Below are positions 8,649-16,530 of a stretch of 45,628 bases of DNA, in pieces (the stretch's first letter is position 1; the number at the start of each line of letters is the position of its first letter). The notes beneath the pieces were generated by a model, which did not search any database, was not told the origin of the DNA, and saw nothing but the letters and a program-made list of their open reading frames with translations. This stretch comes from Microgenomates group bacterium RBG_16_45_19 (GTDB lineage Bacteria; Patescibacteriota; Microgenomatia; UBA1400; RBG-16-45-19): positions 1 through 45,628 of the forward strand of contig MHDC01000006.1 of NCBI GenBank assembly GCA_001803415.1, in the 5' to 3' direction. Made by a program: the position numbers and the translations under genes.

Positions 8649-10920
8649 ACCGACCCGGCAGTATCGCTCACGACGCACCCTGACGTTGATAGTGGTGATG
8701 GGGGTAGTGGGGCTAGTGGTGATCCAAGTGGGGCTGATCCGGGGGTATTTGATGCCTCAGTTTGAAGTGATTGAACAAACCGAAGTCGCGACCCGGTTGG
8801 AGCGCATCGTGGTGGATTTACATGAGGAGAGTGAGGTAGTGGCCCTGGTTGCCCGAGATTGGGGTCATTGGGATGATTCTTATCAGTTTGTTCAAGATCA
8901 CAATCAAGCTTTCATTGAATCGTCATTAAATCAGGCGACTTTTGAGAATTTGGGCTTGGATGTGCTCTACTACTTGGATCGGACCGGGCGACCGATTTTT
9001 TTGGCTGAGCCCAGGAGAATAGTCGGCCAAGTCGCAGTCGAGACAGCGGTATACCTGGCACCATTTTACAGTGCCGATGGAGGCCTGAACCAAAAATTTA
9101 CGACAGAAACGGCGGGGATGGTGGCGGTGGATGGACGAGTGATGGCAGTCGGTAGCAGTCCGATTTTACCCAGTAGCGGTGAGGGGGAAGCGGTAGGAAC
9201 GTTGATTATGGGGCGGTTTATTAGTCAGGAGGTGTTGGAGCGCTGGTCGGATAAGTTTGAGAACCTGGTGTTTGTAGGAGTTGATCAAGAAGCGGTCGTC
9301 TGGTTTAAGAGGCAGGGAATAGAACCACCGACTGATGAGGTGATGATCGTTCCGTTGTCGCGGTTTGAATTGGTGGGTGAAAGCCGAATTTTGGATATTT
9401 TTCAGAAGCCGATCGGGTATATCGGAATCCGGATGGTACGCGAAACTTATCGGCAAGGTTGGTGGGTGAGCCATATGATTTTAGGTTTAATGATGACGGT
9501 AACGATGGTGGCGGGGACGCTAGTTTGGTGGATGGGACGGCGGGAAATGGCCAGTGAAGTGAGACGGCGGCGGGAATTGTCAGATACGATCCAGAAGATT
9601 GAAAGTCAGAAACGATTGTTGGAAGCGGGAGATAAGCAGATGAAAGAGACAGTGGCCGAGGTGTCGCGAAAAAATCTGGATATGCAGAGGATGCAAATCG
9701 CGATGATGAATATTCTGGAAGACCAGAAAGCCCTAGATGAGGAATTGAGACTGGAGAAAGCCAACGTGGAACGCAAAGTCGCCCGACGGACAGTCCAGTT
9801 GCGACAGAAAACCAACGATTTAGTCATGGCGCAGAAACGGATCTCTGAAGGCTGGTTGCAATTACAACAGGAAAAGGCGCGGTTGACAGCCTCAATTCAA
9901 AGTCTATCAATGGGATTTTTATTAACCGATAATACCGGAGCAGTACAGGTGGTGAATGGCCGGGTAGAAGAAATTTTTGGGCAGCAATCAGCGGCTTGGA
10001 GTTTGGGGAGTCTGCATCGTTTACTGGGGAAAATAGATTTGGTCGCTCGGTGGTCTGAGTGTAAAAACCAGGAGCGGGAAATTAAAGTGGAGGCGATGGT
10101 GTCTGGGGTACGCTGGGTGCGGGTCTTGCTGGCACCAATCCGGATGATCGATCAAACGAAACAGGTCATCGGGGTGGTGATCTTAGTTGAGGATATTACT
10201 CAAGCCAAGCAACTGGAGAAATCCCGGGATGAATTTTTTGCGGTGGCTAGCCATGAATTGAGAACACCACTGGCGGCCATCCAGGGCAATGCGGCGCTGA
10301 TCAAAGAATATTATCAAGCGGAAGTCAAAAGCGAGGCTTTAAAAGAGATGTTGACGGACATTGAGCTAGCCAGCGGGCGGTTGATCACTATTGTCAACGA
10401 TTTCTTAGATGCAAGCAGATTAGAGCTGAATAAATTGGTCTTTAAAACGGAGACGATTAGCCTTAGGCCGTTTCTGGAACGAGTCATGCGAGAGATAGAC
10501 CCTAATGCTTTAGGGAAGCGTCTTGCCTGGCAATTGGCAGTGAAGCCTGAAGGGATTCAGGTCTTGGCTGATCCCGCTCGCTTGGAGCAAGTGATAGTGA
10601 ATGTCTTGGGAAATGCGGTGAAATTTACTAATGAGGGAGGGGTGGATGTCACCGCCGAGCAAAAACCAGGACAAGTGGTGGCGATTGCAGTCCGGGACAC
10701 GGGGAAAGGCATTACCCAAGATGATCAAGCAGCTCTGTTTCAGAAATTTAAACAAGTCGGCTCGAGCGCTTTATCCCGAGATGTGTCACAAGGAACAGGC
10801 ATGGGTTTGTACATCTCTCGTTTATTGATAGAAAAAATGGGCGGGCGGTTGTTTTTATTAGAATCCACACCGGGCAAGGGGAGTGTGTTTGTGATTGAGG
10901 TACCAACGACTCCTTATTGA
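8635..10920 (+). CDS. Membrane histidine kinase (CHASE4-PAS-HisKA-HATPase)
   Basis: A 761-residue hybrid-less sensor kinase. TM1 (about 16-38) is followed by a CHASE4-like extracytoplasmic domain with the signature 'DWGHWDDSYQF', TM2 (about 280-302), a long coiled coil (305-430), a PAS domain introduced by 'KARLTASIQSLSMGF', HisKA with His540 in 'ASHELRTPL', and HATPase_c with the N box 'NVLGNAVKF', G1 'DTGKGI' and G2 'GTGMGLYISR'. All catalytic motifs are intact. Its partner should be the receiver that begins 64 nt downstream. The PAS-HisKA half is closely similar to the kinase at 16531, which suggests duplication. Confidence 0.93.
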   Translation: MVEVEPTRQYRSRRTLTLIVVMGVVGLVVIQVGLIRGYLMPQFEVIEQTEVATRLERIVVDLHEESEVVALVARDWGHWDDSYQFVQDHNQAFIESSLNQATFENLGLDVLYYLDRTGRPIFLAEPRRIVGQVAVETAVYLAPFYSADGGLNQKFTTETAGMVAVDGRVMAVGSSPILPSSGEGEAVGTLIMGRFISQEVLERWSDKFENLVFVGVDQEAVVWFKRQGIEPPTDEVMIVPLSRFELVGESRILDIFQKPIGYIGIRMVRETYRQGWWVSHMILGLMMTVTMVAGTLVWWMGRREMASEVRRRRELSDTIQKIESQKRLLEAGDKQMKETVAEVSRKNLDMQRMQIAMMNILEDQKALDEELRLEKANVERKVARRTVQLRQKTNDLVMAQKRISEGWLQLQQEKARLTASIQSLSMGFLLTDNTGAVQVVNGRVEEIFGQQSAAWSLGSLHRLLGKIDLVARWSECKNQEREIKVEAMVSGVRWVRVLLAPIRMIDQTKQVIGVVILVEDITQAKQLEKSRDEFFAVASHELRTPLAAIQGNAALIKEYYQAEVKSEALKEMLTDIELASGRLITIVNDFLDASRLELNKLVFKTETISLRPFLERVMREIDPNALGKRLAWQLAVKPEGIQVLADPARLEQVIVNVLGNAVKFTNEGGVDVTAEQKPGQVVAIAVRDTGKGITQDDQAALFQKFKQVGSSALSRDVSQGTGMGLYISRLLIEKMGGRLFLLESTPGKGSVFVIEVPTTPY

Positions 10921-10938
10921 AGGAGAGGGGAGTTTTTT
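10909..10938 (+). terminator. Possible attenuator/terminator between kinase and receiver
   Basis: ACTCC (10909-10913) can pair with GGAGT (10929-10933), which runs into a T6 tract. An alternative tighter hairpin, CTCCTT/AAGGAG, sits at 10910-10925. The stop codon of the kinase lies inside. Partial termination here would lower receiver expression relative to the kinase or make the receiver separately controlled. Confidence 0.4.
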
Positions 10939-10984
10939 ATAATAAGATTATGCCCCGTTGTCAACCGGGGTAAAGGAGAGAGTT

Positions 10985-11386
10985 ATGGTAAGAATCTTGT
11001 TTATTGAAGATGACTCACTGATGAGTCGGATGTACCAAAAAGCCTTTACGTTTGAGGGTTACGAAATCGAGATGGCGGCGGATGGCGAGGAGGGGTTAAT
11101 CAAAGCCCACCAGGCCAAACCAACGGTGATTTTATTAGACGTGATGATGCCTAAGTTGGACGGCCTACAAGTGTTAGACCGGTTGAAAGCTGACCCCGAA
11201 ACCAAAGCCATCCCGGTGATCATGTTGACGAATTTAGCGGGGGAGCAGGATGCGGATGAAGCACTCAAGCGGGGAGCAGTGAAATATATTATTAAAAGTG
11301 CTTATAAGCCCAAACAGGTAGTCACGATGGTTAAAGAGGTGATTGCTGGCTATACCCGTAACGAGGTTCCGACAAGTAGCTCATAG
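10985..11386 (+). CDS. Single-domain response regulator, partner of the CHASE4 kinase
   Basis: A 133-residue receiver with the acidic pair Asp9/Asp10, phosphoacceptor Asp52 ('ILLDVMMPKLDG'), 'MLTN' and the Lys of 'KYIIKSA'. The start is the ATG at 10985 with AAGGAGAG 5-12 nt upstream; an upstream in-frame TTG is less likely. There is no DNA-binding or enzymatic output domain. A second CheY-like fold protein with the same 'DVMMPK' core lies at 18314, so the pair probably arose by duplication along with their kinases. Confidence 0.93.
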   Translation: MVRILFIEDDSLMSRMYQKAFTFEGYEIEMAADGEEGLIKAHQAKPTVILLDVMMPKLDGLQVLDRLKADPETKAIPVIMLTNLAGEQDADEALKRGAVKYIIKSAYKPKQVVTMVKEVIAGYTRNEVPTSSS

Positions 11387-11401
11387 TACAGGCCAGCTTG
11401 T

Positions 11402-11619
11402 CTACAGAGTTGATTTAAGTCGGGGTAAGCGGTGAGAAAGGAGGTGGGGGGTTTGGAGAGTTTCATAGGTTAAAGCGGCGTCGCGAACGGCGATGATACT
11501 CCCGGTGGAGGTTTCGGCTGTATGAGTAACGGTGGTGTTGGCCTTGAAGATTATTTCTTAAAGCGACCCAGTCGGTGGGATTAGTAATAGAGCCAGTAGC
11601 CGCGTCTTTGCTGGTGCGA
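11402..11619 (-). pseudogene. Degraded fragment of a phage-like surface protein
   Basis: No intact gene lies here, but two minus-strand frames carry coherent pieces that join by a frameshift: 'DAATGSITNPTDWVALRNN' and then, in the next frame, 'NTTVTHTAETSTGSIIAV' to a stop at 11402. The second piece resembles the N-terminal module of the 940-aa protein ('ASAETYTCTVVSVKN'). It looks like the remnant of a paralogue. The match is by eye and short. Confidence 0.35.
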
Positions 11620-11635
11620 CATGCTCACCATAAAG

Positions 11636-12400
11636 TCAGAGTAAACGGGTGGGGAGGGAGGTGGTGATCAAGTGATGGATTTCGGCTAGGCGAGCGCGGT
11701 CCTGGTCATTAACGAAGGGGGTGAGGTCGGTAACAAAGGAGTTGAGGGGAAATGAAGTGATTCGATCGATAAGTTTTTGCGGTTCATAGGTCTGATTCAA
11801 TAAAGTGAATTTTTGCTCAACGAGCGAACGGTTTAAAGGCGTCTGCATAGAGAGTAAAAACCAAATGTCGTAAAGGTCGCGGCCTTTGGTGCGGCCGAGA
11901 ATAGCGTAGATTTTCTCGGCTAGGATGGTTTCTTTGGAATAGTAAAAAATGAGGCGATTAAAGAGAATGGGGTAGGTGGTTTGAATAGGAGCAGAATCAA
12001 ATTTTCCAAGAAAATCACGAAAAGACAGATCTATTTTTATGACAATCGGTTGGGGGTGGAGTGGGGTAGTAAAGGTCATTTTGAAACAACGCCCGGCAAG
12101 GGATTTAACTGGTTTGAGGGAGATACTAAGTTCTCTGGTCATCGCGGTCACAACAGCGCTAATAGCTTCAGCGGCCGTCTCTTCATCAAGACCAACAACA
12201 GTAAAATCGATATCCTCGGAGAAGCGATTGCCCTGATATAGTAGACGAATAGCGGTACCGCCTTTGAAGATAAAATGACTGTTATAGGGGTGTTGGCTGA
12301 GGTAAGAGAGAAAGAGGGTTTGAAAGTATTCACGAATGATACTAAAGGGGGCGATACGGGATTGCTGTGATAGCTGTTTTAGTTCTTGGGCGGTAAGCAT
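11636..12400 (-). CDS. AbiEii-type nucleotidyltransferase toxin
   Basis: A 254-residue protein of the AbiEii/AbiGii (type IV toxin) nucleotidyltransferase family. It has the hallmark 'FKGGTAIRLLY' with GGTA at 47-50, 'RFSEDIDFTV' with Asp63 and Asp65 as metal ligands, and the downstream 'AEKIYAILGRTKGRDLYD' motif. The length is normal and all key residues are present. Its start overlaps the end of the antitoxin gene by 22 bp, so the two are translationally coupled. Family members block growth, probably by nucleotidyl transfer to tRNA, and some give phage resistance; which target applies here cannot be read from the sequence. Confidence 0.88.
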   Translation of the reverse strand: MLTAQELKQLSQQSRIAPFSIIREYFQTLFLSYLSQHPYNSHFIFKGGTAIRLLYQGNRFSEDIDFTVVGLDEETAAEAISAVVTAMTRELSISLKPVKSLAGRCFKMTFTTPLHPQPIVIKIDLSFRDFLGKFDSAPIQTTYPILFNRLIFYYSKETILAEKIYAILGRTKGRDLYDIWFLLSMQTPLNRSLVEQKFTLLNQTYEPQKLIDRITSFPLNSFVTDLTPFVNDQDRARLAEIHHLITTSLPTRLL

Positions 12401-12996
12401 GGGGTTTGCTCCATAATAATTCGGATAATAGCTGAGTAGCTGGGACTAGTTTTTAGAAGATCTAGATAACCGGATAGTTTTTTTGAGTCAAGCGGTTCAA
12501 AATCCCACTCGGTGAGATCAATAGGTTTACCGAGTTTGTGGTAGATGTAAATGTAGTCAAGGAGAGCTTTTTCTGGTGTCGCTATAAGGTAGTTGTTTTG
12601 CTTGGCGAAACCAAAATAGAAAGTTTGACTGAGGCGAGTATAGCTAAAGGTTCCCAAAGAGAGGCTTTTAATTTGGGTTTTACCAAGGGTGGCGGAAGTG
12701 GTGATCTGAGGGCCTTGCGAGAGAATGCCATAGAGATTAAGGGCGGTTTCAAAAGACAAATATGAGGGTTTAACTAATTCATTGGCAATAGTAAAGTAAT
12801 TGTCCTGGCCAGTTTTTTGATATAGACCCGGGGTGACTTCTTGGATGATGTCGGCCGCAGTTAGTTTTTTAATGATGGGGAAGAGTGCACTTTGAGTCCG
12901 CAAACCCAAGATTTGTTGGAGTGTTTTTAAGTCAAAAACCGAAATGGGAGAGGTGTGGAGGCGATGAGTGAGGCTGAGATAAGAGTATCTTTCCAT
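12379..12996 (-). CDS. AbiEi-type antitoxin/transcriptional regulator
   Basis: A 205-residue protein with an N-terminal winged-helix region ('VFDLKTLQQILGL...LFPIIKKLTAADIIQEVTPGLYQ') and a C-terminal AbiEi-like domain ('PSYLSFETALNLYGILSQ', 'PEKALLDYIYIY'). It precedes the AbiEii toxin and should both antagonise the toxin and repress the operon. The ATG lies inside one arm of a perfect palindrome and 9 nt after TATAAC, so the mRNA is predicted to be leaderless and repression to act directly at the promoter. Confidence 0.87.
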   Translation of the reverse strand: MERYSYLSLTHRLHTSPISVFDLKTLQQILGLRTQSALFPIIKKLTAADIIQEVTPGLYQKTGQDNYFTIANELVKPSYLSFETALNLYGILSQGPQITTSATLGKTQIKSLSLGTFSYTRLSQTFYFGFAKQNNYLIATPEKALLDYIYIYHKLGKPIDLTEWDFEPLDSKKLSGYLDLLKTSPSYSAIIRIIMEQTPCLPPKN

Positions 12997-13034
12997 ATAC
13001 TCTATGTTATATAGAGTATATGGAAACGTGTCAA
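12991..13034 (-). promoter_or_regulatory. AbiE promoter with overlapping perfect palindrome
   Basis: On the minus strand TTGACA (13034-13029), a 17-bp spacer and TATAAC (13011-13006) make a near-consensus promoter. A perfect inverted repeat with 15-bp arms (12991-13005 and 13011-13025, 5-nt centre GTTAT) covers the spacer, the -10 box and the start codon. AbiEi proteins of known systems bind inverted repeats at their own promoters, so this is a strong candidate operator. Confidence 0.85.
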
Positions 13035-13074
13035 GGGGGTGGTCGGGTGGGCGAGAGTTTGGTAGACTAGAAGG

Positions 13075-14430
13075 ATGAAGCCTGCCCGGAAAAAGTGGCC
13101 CCGCCGTGGCGGGGTAGGATTTACGTATGTTGAGGCCTTGGTGGCGGTGGGGACCCTGGCGGTGTTAATAGCCGCGGTGATGGTGATTATCAAGTCTTCG
13201 GCTCAGTTGGTGGGGGTGGCTCGGGTACGGGCGATCGCTACCGGTTTAGCTCGAGATCGCTTGGAACTGGCTCACGCCGTCCCCTATGAAGATTTGGGAG
13301 TCGAAGGGGGAATCCCCAACGGGATCTTGCCGGCAGATGAATGGGTGACGGTCGGGGGACAGGAATTTTTAATTGAGACGGATGTGGTTTATATCGATGA
13401 CCCGGATGACGGTTTGGCACCCGGTGACGTCATCCCTACCGATTACAAACGGGTCCGAACCGAAGTATCTTGGAGTGGGGTCTTAACCTCGACGCCGATC
13501 GTGATGTGGTCGGATGTGGCCCCCAAGGGTTTGGAAACCATGGTGGGGGCGGGGACGTTGTCTTTAAGAGTCTTAAATGCCAGCGGGGAGCCGGTGAGTC
13601 AGGCGACGGTGTCGATTATTGCCAACAGCTTGAGCCCGCCGGTGGCGGCGACCCAGTCGAGTGATATTGACGGCCGGGTGCTGCTACCGGGGGCGCCGGT
13701 ATGTGTCGAGTGTTATCAGGTCACGGTGACTAAGCCGGGATATACCACCGACCGAACTTACGGGACCGCTGAAGTGGTCAACCCCAACAAACCGCACGTC
13801 TCGATCATTGAAGCTCAGGTGTCGGAAGTGACCTTTGCCATTGATAAACCGGCCAGCCTGACTTTACGGGCGGTGAGGGGGGCTCAGTTTGGCTACGCGC
13901 CGTTTGCCGGGGTGGTATTTAAACTGCAAGGGACAAAAGAGATCGGTCGGAACGCGGTGGACGAACCGGTTTATTTGTATGAAGCCAATCACGTCACCAG
14001 CGGCGGCGGCGGCCAGGTGATCGTGCCCAATTTGGAGTGGGATACCTATAAAATCATCATGCCGACCGGCTCATCAGTTGATTTTGCCGGGTCGCTGCCA
14101 TTCACGCCAGTGGTAGTAACGCCCGATTCCAGCCAACTAGTGAACTCGGTAGTGGTGGCGGCCACACCGGACAGCTTATTGGTCCGGGTGACGGATTTAA
14201 GTGAGCAACCGGTGGCGTCAGCGTCGGTGACCTTAAGTTTGAGCGGGACCATTGAGGCCACCAAGTCGGCCGGGGTACCGGGAGCGCCTGATTGGGCTCA
14301 GGTGCATTTTCCGGGTTTGGACTCGGTGAATTATGACGTTTTTGTCTACGCCGGCGGCTATCAGGAAGCGACCGCTTCGGTGACCGTCAGTGGGGATAAA
14401 CTGGAGGTTTTCAAGTTGGACAGCTTATGA
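13075..14430 (+). CDS. Type IV pilin-like protein with carboxypeptidase-regulatory-like repeats
   Basis: A 451-residue prepilin. A basic leader ends in Gly before 'FTYVEALVAVGTLAVLIAAVM', with Glu at mature position +5 as needed for assembly. The long C-terminal part carries two or three transthyretin-like/carboxypeptidase-regulatory beta modules (about 162-235: 'LSLRVLNASGEPVSQATVSI'; about 365-450: 'LLVRVTDLSEQPVASASVTL') that would stand out from the pilus or pseudopilus. The start is the ATG 6 nt after TAGACT (leaderless type). The next prepilin gene overlaps by 4 bp (ATGA). It is probably a large minor or tip pilin involved in surface contact. Confidence 0.82.
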   Translation: MKPARKKWPRRGGVGFTYVEALVAVGTLAVLIAAVMVIIKSSAQLVGVARVRAIATGLARDRLELAHAVPYEDLGVEGGIPNGILPADEWVTVGGQEFLIETDVVYIDDPDDGLAPGDVIPTDYKRVRTEVSWSGVLTSTPIVMWSDVAPKGLETMVGAGTLSLRVLNASGEPVSQATVSIIANSLSPPVAATQSSDIDGRVLLPGAPVCVECYQVTVTKPGYTTDRTYGTAEVVNPNKPHVSIIEAQVSEVTFAIDKPASLTLRAVRGAQFGYAPFAGVVFKLQGTKEIGRNAVDEPVYLYEANHVTSGGGGQVIVPNLEWDTYKIIMPTGSSVDFAGSLPFTPVVVTPDSSQLVNSVVVAATPDSLLVRVTDLSEQPVASASVTLSLSGTIEATKSAGVPGAPDWAQVHFPGLDSVNYDVFVYAGGYQEATASVTVSGDKLEVFKLDSL

Positions 14431-15068
14431 GTAAAAATATGAGGCAAAAAATTATACATAAATTGTTGAATCAAGGCTTTTCGATTGTGGAAATCATCGT
14501 GGCCACCTTTATGGGCACGGTAGTTTTTGTCGGAGCTTACACTTGGTGGAACGTGTCTTTAAAGCAGTTTGTGGTGGGGGTGGGGACGATTAATAACAGC
14601 GAACAAGCCCAGCGGTCCTTAAGAGCGATGACTGATGTGCTCCGAGAGGCGCGGGACGGTGAAGATGGGGCTTACCCGATGGCTTTGGCCGATGACCAAG
14701 AGTTAATCATCTATTCGGATGTGACTGGGGACCTGATGGCCGATCGAGTGCGCTATTTTTTGGACGGCAACGAGCTAAAACGAGGGGTGATTGAACCAGC
14801 CGGAGATCCAACCATATATGATCCGAATACGGAGACAGTCACGGTCTTGGCAACGGGAGTAGAAAACGGCACCGAGCCGATCTTTTATTATTACAACGCT
14901 GCCTGGCCCGCCGATACAGTCAACAACCCGTTAGCGGCGGGGAATCGGTTGTTGGCTAGCCGCTACTTGGAAATTCAGATTATGATTGACCAAGATGGGG
15001 ATGTGGGGTCACCCCCGGTCAACTTACAAGCCGGAGCCCAGCTTAGGAATCTAAAAGATGATTACTAA
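14427..15068 (+). CDS. Type IV pilin-like protein, PilW/GspJ type
   Basis: A 213-residue prepilin with the cleavage region 'NQGFSIVEIIVATFMGTVVFVGA' (Gly-Phe, Glu at +5) and an elongated helix ('NNSEQAQRSLRAMTDVLREARDG') typical of PilW/GspJ-like minor pilins. A compact beta domain follows. It is coupled to the preceding prepilin by an ATGA overlap. It probably belongs to a minor pilin complex with its two neighbours. Confidence 0.82.
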   Translation: MSKNMRQKIIHKLLNQGFSIVEIIVATFMGTVVFVGAYTWWNVSLKQFVVGVGTINNSEQAQRSLRAMTDVLREARDGEDGAYPMALADDQELIIYSDVTGDLMADRVRYFLDGNELKRGVIEPAGDPTIYDPNTETVTVLATGVENGTEPIFYYYNAAWPADTVNNPLAAGNRLLASRYLEIQIMIDQDGDVGSPPVNLQAGAQLRNLKDDY

Positions 15069-15103
15069 GACAAGAATCAAGAATTACGAATTAAGAATCA
15101 AGT
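15069..15103 (+). repeat. Low-complexity spacer between pilin genes
   Basis: The 35-base gap is built of near-repeats of the units AAGAATCAAG and GAATTA. It carries no Shine-Dalgarno sequence for the following gene. A similar though different repetitive spacer separates kinase and receiver at 18256-18300. Confidence 0.5.
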
Positions 15104-16513
15104 ATGAGTAGCCGAACCCAAAATACAAAATACCAGAAACTAAATGATGGGGCGGCGACGGTCCTGGTGATGATCATGGGCGTGGTATCGGTCATCGTTT
15201 TAGGAGGGTTGGTAGTCTTGGCCAGTACTAACCAAGTGGCGGTGGAGCGACGGGTGGCCAACGACCAGGCTTTAGCGGTGGCTGAAGCCGGGGTCAATTA
15301 TTACCGCTGGCATTTGGCTCATCACCCGGATGACTACACCGACGGCACCGGGAATCCAGGACCGTACGTCCATGAATATAAAGATCCCCAGGGTGGGTTG
15401 GTGGGTACTTATAGCTTGGAGATTACCCCGCCCTCAGCTGGTTATTCGATTGTGTCGATCACTTCGACTGGCTGGACCGCAGTCAATCCGGGGATAAAGC
15501 GCGTCGTCAGGGTCAGATATGGTATCCCGTCGTTGGCTCGATTTTCCTTTTTGCATAACGCCAACGTTTGGTTTGGCCAGGGCTTGACAGTCCATGGTCG
15601 GGTGTTGTCTAACGGCGGCATTCGTCAGGACGGCGTCAACGATTCAGTCATCCAGAGCGCTAGGGAAACCTACACCTGCGGGTCGGAGACGGGTTGCAGC
15701 CCGTCTCAACCGAGACCAGGGGTCTGGGGTAGTGGCGGGCCGAGTGAGTTGTGGGAATTTCCGGTGCCGCCGGCCGATTTCGATGCCATTAATGTTGATT
15801 TCAACGCCATCAGAACCGCCGCCCAAAGTACTAACACTTATTGGGGACCGTCACCCAGGCAAGGTTACCATTTGGTGTTCGAAGCTTCAGGCCAAGTCCG
15901 GGTGTATGAGGTGGTTAGCACCAATTACTATCGGGGCTATGATTCGGGAGTCGGTTGTACCAATCTGTATCAGCGGATTACCTCGGAGAACCAGTTAACC
16001 GTGGTGAACTTGGATACGCCCAAATCGCTTTTATTTGAGGATACGGTTTGGATTGAAGGTACAGTTAAAGGCAATGCCACCGTAGCCGCCGCCAGGTTCC
16101 CTTTGGATTCGTATAACGAAGATGTCTGGATTAGAGGCAACCTGGTTTATAGTGCCAAGGACGGTAAGAACCATCTGGGTTTGATTGCTCAGCGTAACAT
16201 CTATTTTGTCAAGGATTTACCCGAACCGTTTGAAATTAATGGGGCTCTCTTGGCAAAAAACGGCAAAATTATTCGCCACCACTATCGTGCGTCCGGCTGC
16301 AGCAGTTACAGCAACGCGGTCCGGAGTCGCTTAGAAATTTACGGGGCGGTCATCTCCAACTTAAAATCTTACTGGAATTGGGGGACGCCACCATCATCCG
16401 GTTTTACCACTCGAGAAGTGACCTATGACAGCTCACTCTATCTGTATCCGCCGCCTTACTTTCCGGCTTCGGGTGATTATGAAGTGATCAGTTGGGATGA
16501 GTTGCCGCCTTAG
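15104..16513 (+). CDS. PilX-like pilus assembly protein
   Basis: A 469-residue protein with one N-terminal membrane helix ('ATVLVMIMGVVSVIVLGGLV') followed by the PilX signature helix ('RRVANDQALAVAEAGVNYYRWHL'). The large remainder has repeated beta strands ('LTVHGRVLSNGGI', 'VWIRGNLVYSAKDGKNHLGLIAQRNIYF', 'EINGALLAKNG'), as in PilX/DUF4900-like proteins. It contains several Cys residues (for instance in 'YTCGSETGC' and 'ASGCSSY') that could form disulfides outside the cell. It completes a three-gene minor-pilin group. The next gene, a kinase, follows 17 nt later in what looks like the same transcript. Confidence 0.8.
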   Translation: MSSRTQNTKYQKLNDGAATVLVMIMGVVSVIVLGGLVVLASTNQVAVERRVANDQALAVAEAGVNYYRWHLAHHPDDYTDGTGNPGPYVHEYKDPQGGLVGTYSLEITPPSAGYSIVSITSTGWTAVNPGIKRVVRVRYGIPSLARFSFLHNANVWFGQGLTVHGRVLSNGGIRQDGVNDSVIQSARETYTCGSETGCSPSQPRPGVWGSGGPSELWEFPVPPADFDAINVDFNAIRTAAQSTNTYWGPSPRQGYHLVFEASGQVRVYEVVSTNYYRGYDSGVGCTNLYQRITSENQLTVVNLDTPKSLLFEDTVWIEGTVKGNATVAAARFPLDSYNEDVWIRGNLVYSAKDGKNHLGLIAQRNIYFVKDLPEPFEINGALLAKNGKIIRHHYRASGCSSYSNAVRSRLEIYGAVISNLKSYWNWGTPPSSGFTTREVTYDSSLYLYPPPYFPASGDYEVISWDELPP

Positions 16514-16530
16514 AAGGAGGAGTTGAGTTT

